This document shows positions 5,085 to 9,004 of a stretch of DNA of 9,004 nucleotides, in pieces. A program made the translations under genes and the position numbers. The first letter of the stretch is position 1. The number at the start of each line of letters is the position of its first letter. The notes beneath the pieces are model-generated. The model was not told the origin of the DNA. It did not search any database and saw nothing but the letters and a program-made list of their open reading frames with translations. This DNA comes from Rhodobacterales bacterium (GTDB lineage: Bacteria > Pseudomonadota > Alphaproteobacteria > Rhodobacterales > Rhodobacteraceae): contig JANXPK010000708.1 of NCBI GenBank assembly GCA_025357355.1, forward strand, positions 1 through 9,004, read 5' to 3'.

Positions 5085-6826
5085 CAGTGCGAATCCTTGC
5101 CCACCGGGTTGCCTCGGCAGCCCTTGAGAAAGCCAAGGTCGGCGCCGGTATCAGCACCCTGCACGTTCTGCTGGTGCAGCCACAGATAACCAGACTCAGC
5201 CTGCACATGGGTTGGTGCCCACTTCGCCAGCCGCGCCGCCAGCACCGCGTCAGAGACGTCCAGATGCAACCGGCGGTTCGGCACGTCCAGCTCGATCACG
5301 TCGCCGTTCTGCACCACCGCCAGCGGCCCGCCCGCCGCCGCCTCGGGCGAGGTGTGCAGCACCACGGTGCCATAGGCCGTTCCTGACATGCGAGCATCCG
5401 AGATGCGGACCATATCGGTGATGCCGCGGCGCAGCACCTTCGGCGGCAGACCCATGTTGCCAACCTCGGCCATCCCGGGATAGCCCTTGGGGCCGCAGTT
5501 CTTCAGCACCATGATGCAGGTCTCGTCGATGTCCAGCGCCTCGTCGTTGATGCGGGCCTTGTAGTCGTCGATGTTCTCGAACACCACCGCCCGGCCCCGG
5601 TGGACCATCAGCGCCGGGGTCGCGGCAGAGGGTTTCAACACGGCCCCCTTGGGCGCAAGGTTGCCCTTCAGCACCACGACGCCGCCCGACTGGGTCAGCG
5701 CCTTGCTGGCGGGCAAGATCACGTCGGGATTGTGGTTGACGACGTCCTTGACCTGATCCCACATGCTTTCGCCACTGACCGTCAGCGCGTCCTTGTGCAG
5801 AACCCCCGCCTCGCCCAGCCGCTTGATTACCACCGGCAGGCCGCCGGCGTAGAAGAATTCTTCCATCAGATACTTGCCCGACGGCATCAGGTTCACGATC
5901 GTCGGCACATCGCGGCCACAGCGGTCCCAGTCTTCCAGCGTCAGGTCAACGCCAACCCGGCCAGCAATCGCCAACAGGTGGATGACCGCGTTGGTCGACC
6001 CCCCGATCGCCGCATTGGTGCGGATGGCGTTCTCGAACGCCTCTTTCTTCAGCACGTCCGACGGCTTCAGGTCGTCCTTGACCATCTGCACGATCCGCCG
6101 TCCGGTCAGCTGCGCCATCACCCGGCGACGGCTATCGACCGCCGGTATCGCCGCATTACCCGACAGCGCCATCCCCAGCGCCTCCGCCATCGACGCCATC
6201 GTCGAGGCCGTGCCCATCGTGTTGCACGAGCCAGGCGAGCGGCTCATCGACGCCTCGGCCTCGACGAACTCCTCCTTGGTCATCGTCCCCGCCTTCACGG
6301 CTTCCGAGAATTTCCACAGATGCGTCCCCGACCCCACCCGCTCGTTCTTGTAATAACCGTTCAGCATTGGCCCGCCGGTCACGATGATCGACGGCAGATC
6401 GGTCGACGCCGCCGCCATCAGCAGGCTGGGCGTGGTCTTGTCGCAACCGACCAGCAGCACACAGCCATCCATCGGCTGGCCGCGCATCTGCTCCTCGACC
6501 GCCATCGCGGCGAGGTTGCGGAACATCATCGCGGTCGGCCGGAACGCGCTTTCAGAGGTCGAAAACACCGGCACTTCCACCGGAAAGCCGCCCGCCTCGT
6601 AAATCCCGTGCTTCACCCGCTGCGCAAGGTCATTCAGATGCGCGTTGCACGGCGTCAGTTCGGACCAGGTGTTCAGAATGCCGATCACCGGGCGGCCATC
6701 GAACAGGTCCGGCGGAAAGCCCTGATTCTTCATCCAGCCGCGATAATAGATATTGTCCTTTTCGGTGCCGCCAAACCAGGTTTGCGAGCGCAGTTTGCGG
6801 GGCCAGGCGGCAGGTTTGAAGGTCAT
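5084..6826 (-). CDS. araC: L-arabinonate dehydratase (IlvD/Edd family, [2Fe-2S])
   Basis: This 580-residue protein matches the length and sequence of the characterised Rhizobium leguminosarum L-arabinonate dehydratase almost throughout. It should dehydrate L-arabinonate (and possibly D-fuconate or D-galactonate) to the 2-keto-3-deoxy acid. The predicted [2Fe-2S] ligands are C60 (NTWSELTPC), C128 (LLVGCDKTTPS) and C201 (RSPGSCNTMGTAS). D129 and K130 fit the Mg2+ site and carbamylated lysine. S481 in RISDARMSGTAYG is the catalytic base. The C-terminus ends in FLKGCRGNPVGKDSH, as in sugar-acid dehydratases rather than IlvD. One base separates it from the upstream gene and its stop overlaps the next start, so it is the middle gene of a coupled operon. 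Housekeeping dihydroxy-acid dehydratase is unlikely given the operon. The symbol follows Azospirillum usage and is unrelated to the E. coli AraC regulator. Confidence 0.9.
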   Translation of the reverse strand: MTFKPAAWPRKLRSQTWFGGTEKDNIYYRGWMKNQGFPPDLFDGRPVIGILNTWSELTPCNAHLNDLAQRVKHGIYEAGGFPVEVPVFSTSESAFRPTAMMFRNLAAMAVEEQMRGQPMDGCVLLVGCDKTTPSLLMAAASTDLPSIIVTGGPMLNGYYKNERVGSGTHLWKFSEAVKAGTMTKEEFVEAEASMSRSPGSCNTMGTASTMASMAEALGMALSGNAAIPAVDSRRRVMAQLTGRRIVQMVKDDLKPSDVLKKEAFENAIRTNAAIGGSTNAVIHLLAIAGRVGVDLTLEDWDRCGRDVPTIVNLMPSGKYLMEEFFYAGGLPVVIKRLGEAGVLHKDALTVSGESMWDQVKDVVNHNPDVILPASKALTQSGGVVVLKGNLAPKGAVLKPSAATPALMVHRGRAVVFENIDDYKARINDEALDIDETCIMVLKNCGPKGYPGMAEVGNMGLPPKVLRRGITDMVRISDARMSGTAYGTVVLHTSPEAAAGGPLAVVQNGDVIELDVPNRRLHLDVSDAVLAARLAKWAPTHVQAESGYLWLHQQNVQGADTGADLGFLKGCRGNPVGKDSH

Positions 6827-6827
6827 G

Positions 6828-7820
6828 TCACAGCGCTTTCACGGTTTGGGCGCCAGCAGATGCCGGGGCCACGGCCAAGGGGTTTTTCAGGGGCAGACCG
6901 AAATCCGCCGCCTCGATCTCGAAGATATCACCGGCTTCGGTCTTGATGCCATCGGCAAACGACAGCGTCGCGGTGCCGAACATATGGACATGCACATCGC
7001 CGGGCTGACGGAAGATGGCGTATTTGAAGTGGTGGTGTTCCAGGTTCGCCAGCGTGTGCGACATGTTCGCCTCGCCCGACAGGAACGGCTTTTCAAAGAT
7101 CACCTGCCCCCCCCGCCTGATGCGCGAGGTGCCGCGGATGTCGGCGGGCAGGTCGCCCACCAGAATCTCGGGCCCAAATGCGGCCTCACGCAGCTTGGAA
7201 TGGGCGAGGAACAGATAGTTGATCCGCTCGGTCACGTGGTCGGAAAACTCGTTGGCAAGCGCCCAGCCCACCCGGTTCGGGCTGCCGTCCGGGCCGATCA
7301 GATAGATGCCCGCCAATTCCGGCTCCTCGCCGCCATCCAGCGCAAAGCCCGGGCTGGTCAGGGGCTGTCCCGGTGCCACCGCCGTAGTGCCGTTGCCCTT
7401 GTAAAACCATTCGGGCTGCACACCGACTGCACCCTTCGCGGGCCGCCCGCCCTCCAGCCCCATGCGGAACATCTTCATGCTGTCGGTCGGCGTCTCGGCC
7501 CCCGCCAGTTTGGCATGCATCGCATCGCGGGCCGAGGCGCTGCCGAGATGCGTCAGCCCGGAGCCGGTCAGATGCAGGTGTGCCGGGTCGGGATGGCTGA
7601 TCGGCAGTGCCAGCCGCCCGGTTGCCGCCAACGAGGCCAGATCAACCGTATCGCCCAACCCATGCTGGGCCACGGTCGCTGCCAAACTCTGGCCCTTGGC
7701 GACAGCCTCTTGTGCCAACGCATAGGTGCTGGCGGCCCCGGTCACGATGGCCGCGCGACTGCCTTCGCGGGCGACGACGGCCACGGCGCCATGCGGCTGG
7801 ACGATCTGGGAAAGGTGCAT
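6828..7820 (-). CDS. GguC/AraD1-family protein (FAH fold), probable 2-keto-3-deoxy-L-arabinonate dehydratase
   Basis: The 330-residue protein has the length and features of the GguC/AraD1 branch of the fumarylacetoacetate hydrolase superfamily. The N-terminal domain leads to a SHPDPAHLHLTGSGLTHLGS region (75-94) and DSMKMFRMGLEGG (113-125). The metal-site region is GGEEPELAGIYLI (163-175), with E166 and E168, followed by GWALANEFSDH (185-195) with D194. Family members sit beside arabinose and galactose genes; GguC takes its name from the Agrobacterium chvE-ggu locus. The likely reaction is conversion of 2-keto-3-deoxy-L-arabinonate to alpha-ketoglutaric semialdehyde, replacing the aldolase-type AraD of Azospirillum. 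The start at 7820 is fixed by GGAGG (7826-7830) five bases upstream. The frame stays open beyond it to 8309, but that part is antisense to the LysR gene. It is the first gene of the operon, diverging from the regulator. Confidence 0.8.
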   Translation of the reverse strand: MHLSQIVQPHGAVAVVAREGSRAAIVTGAASTYALAQEAVAKGQSLAATVAQHGLGDTVDLASLAATGRLALPISHPDPAHLHLTGSGLTHLGSASARDAMHAKLAGAETPTDSMKMFRMGLEGGRPAKGAVGVQPEWFYKGNGTTAVAPGQPLTSPGFALDGGEEPELAGIYLIGPDGSPNRVGWALANEFSDHVTERINYLFLAHSKLREAAFGPEILVGDLPADIRGTSRIRRGGQVIFEKPFLSGEANMSHTLANLEHHHFKYAIFRQPGDVHVHMFGTATLSFADGIKTEAGDIFEIEAADFGLPLKNPLAVAPASAGAQTVKAL

Positions 7821-7905
7821 TTTGGCCTCCGGGTTGTCCGCAACTTGCAACCTGCTGTCATATCCGTCAATTGATGTTGTGGAATGAACATATGGCCGGA
7901 TTGGT
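7821..7905. promoter_or_regulatory. Divergent control region between the sugar operon and its LysR gene
   Basis: This 85-base region separates divergent starts. It holds the palindrome TCAATTGA (7867-7874) inside a looser ATC-N8-GAT dyad (7862-7875), which has the general form of a LysR operator. Overlapping it on the - strand is TTGACG (7870-7865), a good -35 for the operon; the -10 is unclear. GGAGG for the operon's first gene is at 7826-7830. The overlap of operator and -35 would let the regulator repress the operon, or activate it upon sugar binding. This is inferred from sequence. Confidence 0.45.
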
Positions 7906-8850
7906 ATGCTACTCCCGCGAGCTTCGGACAATCTGCTGCGCAAGGGGCTGAAGATCAGCCATTTGCGCCTGCTTGCTGCCTTGGGCGAGACCGGCCAGCT
8001 GACCGGTGCCGCCGCAGCCATCGGCATCACCCAGCCCGCCGCCTCGCGTCTCGTGGCCGAGATCGAGCGGATCATCGGCCACCCCGTCCATACCCGCTCG
8101 GGCCGCGGCATCGAGATGACCGCCATCGGCCACGCTCTCGCCGGGCGGGCCCAGCGGGTACGCATCGAACTGGACGACGCCGCCCGTGACCTGGCCGAGA
8201 TTGCGGCTGGCGGGATCGGCCATGTCCGCGTCGGCTCTGTGACCGGCGCAGCCCTCGACCGGGTCTTGCCCGCCTTGCAGACCCTGCGTCTGCGCCATCC
8301 CAATGTCACGGTCGAGGTGGTGGTGGCGGCGTCGGATGCCCTGTGCGAACAGCTTCTGGCCGGGCGGCTCGACTTCGCCCTCGGCCGGTTGCCCGAAGGG
8401 GGCCTCGCCAGCGACCTGGCCTTTGCCGCGATGGACAGCGAGCCGGTGGCCCTGATCGCCCGACACGATCACCCGCTGCTGTCCGCCCAACCCTCTGCGG
8501 CACAGGTGCTGGCACATGACTGGGTGATGCCCGGCCCGGAATCGCTGCTGACCCGCACCGTGCTTGCCCGCCTGCAGATCCTCGGCCTGCCACGGCCGAT
8601 GCAGCGGATCGCGTCAGCCTCCTTCATGCTCACCCTTGCGCTTTTGCAACAATCCGATGCCCTTGCGGCCCTCTCTCGTGCCACAGCGTTGTACTTTACC
8701 AATAATACCGGCTTTGGCATCATCCCCATCGACCTTGGCATCGTGGTCGAACCTTACGGCATCCTGTCGCGCGCCTGGGTTTCCCTGACCCCCGCCGCGC
8801 AGCGCCTCGCCGATGTGATCCGCCACCAGCGTCCGCCCCGGCAGCCATGA
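7906..8850 (+). CDS. LysR-type transcriptional regulator, GbpR-like
   Basis: This 314-residue protein has the LysR layout. The N-terminal winged helix-turn-helix (residues 18-77) reads ISHLRLLAALGETGQLTGAA and continues ITQPAASRLVAEIERIIG. A linker helix follows. The periplasmic-binding-like effector domain starts near GHVRVGSVTG (about residue 104) and contains the ALCEQLLAGRLDFALGRLP block. Position next to arabinose/galactose oxidation genes and overall resemblance suggest the GbpR group. GbpR regulates sugar-binding protein and sugar catabolic genes in Agrobacterium and Azospirillum in response to arabinose, galactose or fucose. It probably controls the divergent operon and itself. The N-terminus has a roughly 15-residue extension before the HTH; no strong ribosome site precedes ATG 7906. 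Its TGA overlaps the next ATG by 4 bases. Confidence 0.8.
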   Translation: MLLPRASDNLLRKGLKISHLRLLAALGETGQLTGAAAAIGITQPAASRLVAEIERIIGHPVHTRSGRGIEMTAIGHALAGRAQRVRIELDDAARDLAEIAAGGIGHVRVGSVTGAALDRVLPALQTLRLRHPNVTVEVVVAASDALCEQLLAGRLDFALGRLPEGGLASDLAFAAMDSEPVALIARHDHPLLSAQPSAAQVLAHDWVMPGPESLLTRTVLARLQILGLPRPMQRIASASFMLTLALLQQSDALAALSRATALYFTNNTGFGIIPIDLGIVVEPYGILSRAWVSLTPAAQRLADVIRHQRPPRQP

Positions 8851-9004
8851 CCCCCTTTCCAACCATCAACCCCTATGCCAAGCTGCATCGCACCCAGCGC
8901 TCGCAGATTCCGTTGAACGAGATATTGGGCCGGAACGCCTTCGATCTCGATCGTATCCTCGACATCGAGCCGGAATTCCTGAACACCGGCGATGGCCACG
9001 ATCA
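8847..9004 (+). pseudogene. C-terminal fragment of a CobW/COG0523-family GTPase, N-terminal domain missing (runs off the window)
   Basis: The frame opens at ATG 8847 (ATGA overlap with the LysR stop) and stays open to the window end, giving 52 residues. INPYAKLHRTQRSQIPLNEI, then LGRNAFDLDRILDIEPEFL, then GDGHD resembles the segment that in CobW/COG0523 proteins follows the GTPase domain: 'INP.A.i.R...v.ld.lL..gaFdLdr.le..p.fL', then a His/Asp-rich metal-binding stretch. In a full-length protein this begins roughly 180 residues in, after the P-loop GKTT, the CxCC metal motif and the NKxD motif. None of these can lie upstream here, because the DNA is the LysR C-terminus. It is therefore read as a beheaded gene fused behind the regulator. 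A genuine short C-terminal-domain protein is the alternative. Recognition is by family memory only. Confidence 0.55.

Noticed and set aside
4260..5189. 309-codon open frame on the + strand
   Set aside because: It is the shadow of the dehydrogenase gene, with Gln/His/Arg-rich composition and no family features.
5600..6946. 448-codon open frame on the + strand
   Set aside because: It is antisense to the arabinonate dehydratase, is very rich in Arg, His and Gln, and has no recognisable domain.
6753..7874. 373-codon open frame on the + strand
   Set aside because: It is antisense to the GguC/AraD1-family gene, which has clear family motifs and a strong ribosome site.
7821..8309. N-terminal extension of the GguC/AraD1-family protein by 163 residues
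   Set aside because: The extension is antisense to the LysR gene and Arg/Ser/Ala-rich. The 330-residue form matches family length and has GGAGG upstream of its ATG.

Overview
The window reads as the chromosome of an alphaproteobacterium, most likely Rhodobacteraceae. The evidence is the GC-rich codon use, the closeness of the sugar genes to alphaproteobacterial counterparts, and a Mu-like prophage of the type common in that family. It has two unrelated halves.

Bases 1 to about 4127 are a Mu-like transposable prophage that looks defective or heavily rearranged. All its genes are on the + strand. In order they are: the tail of an unidentified early gene; gemA (gp16/DUF1018 family); a gene-poor 490-base stretch; the Mu gpT-type major head protein; the Mu gpI-type head protease, interrupted by an in-frame TAA that separates the protease from its C-terminal scaffold part; a Mor-like HTH activator; and a small phage HTH-type protein. 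The gene-poor stretch holds tandem hairpins, a 21-bp-spaced direct repeat, and a tRNA-like RNA with its own terminator. Terminase, portal, lysis and tail genes are absent, and the head gene precedes the protease gene, the reverse of Mu. Two direct repeats at 4081-4121 are candidate transposase-binding sites, placing the right end near 4127.

Bases 4173-7820 (- strand) are a compact, probably translationally coupled operon for non-phosphorylative sugar oxidation. The transcription order is a GguC/AraD1-family protein of the FAH fold (probable 2-keto-3-deoxy-L-arabinonate dehydratase), an IlvD/Edd-family L-arabinonate dehydratase, and a Gfo/Idh/MocA-family L-arabinose/D-galactose 1-dehydrogenase. 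With a lactonase and alpha-ketoglutaric semialdehyde dehydrogenase encoded elsewhere, these would convert L-arabinose to 2-oxoglutarate. The genes are separated by 1 base or overlap by 1 base.

Diverging from the operon is a LysR-type regulator resembling GbpR. The 85-base intergenic region holds a TCAATTGA dyad and a TTGACG element and is the likely control region. Overlapping the regulator's stop by 4 bases, and running off the window, is a reading frame that resembles only the C-terminal part of a CobW/COG0523 GTPase. Its P-loop domain is missing, so it is probably a 5'-truncated gene remnant.

No CRISPR array, rRNA or complete insertion sequence was seen. The observations most worth checking are the tRNA-like RNA, the split protease/scaffold gene, the 21-bp repeat and the beheaded CobW gene.
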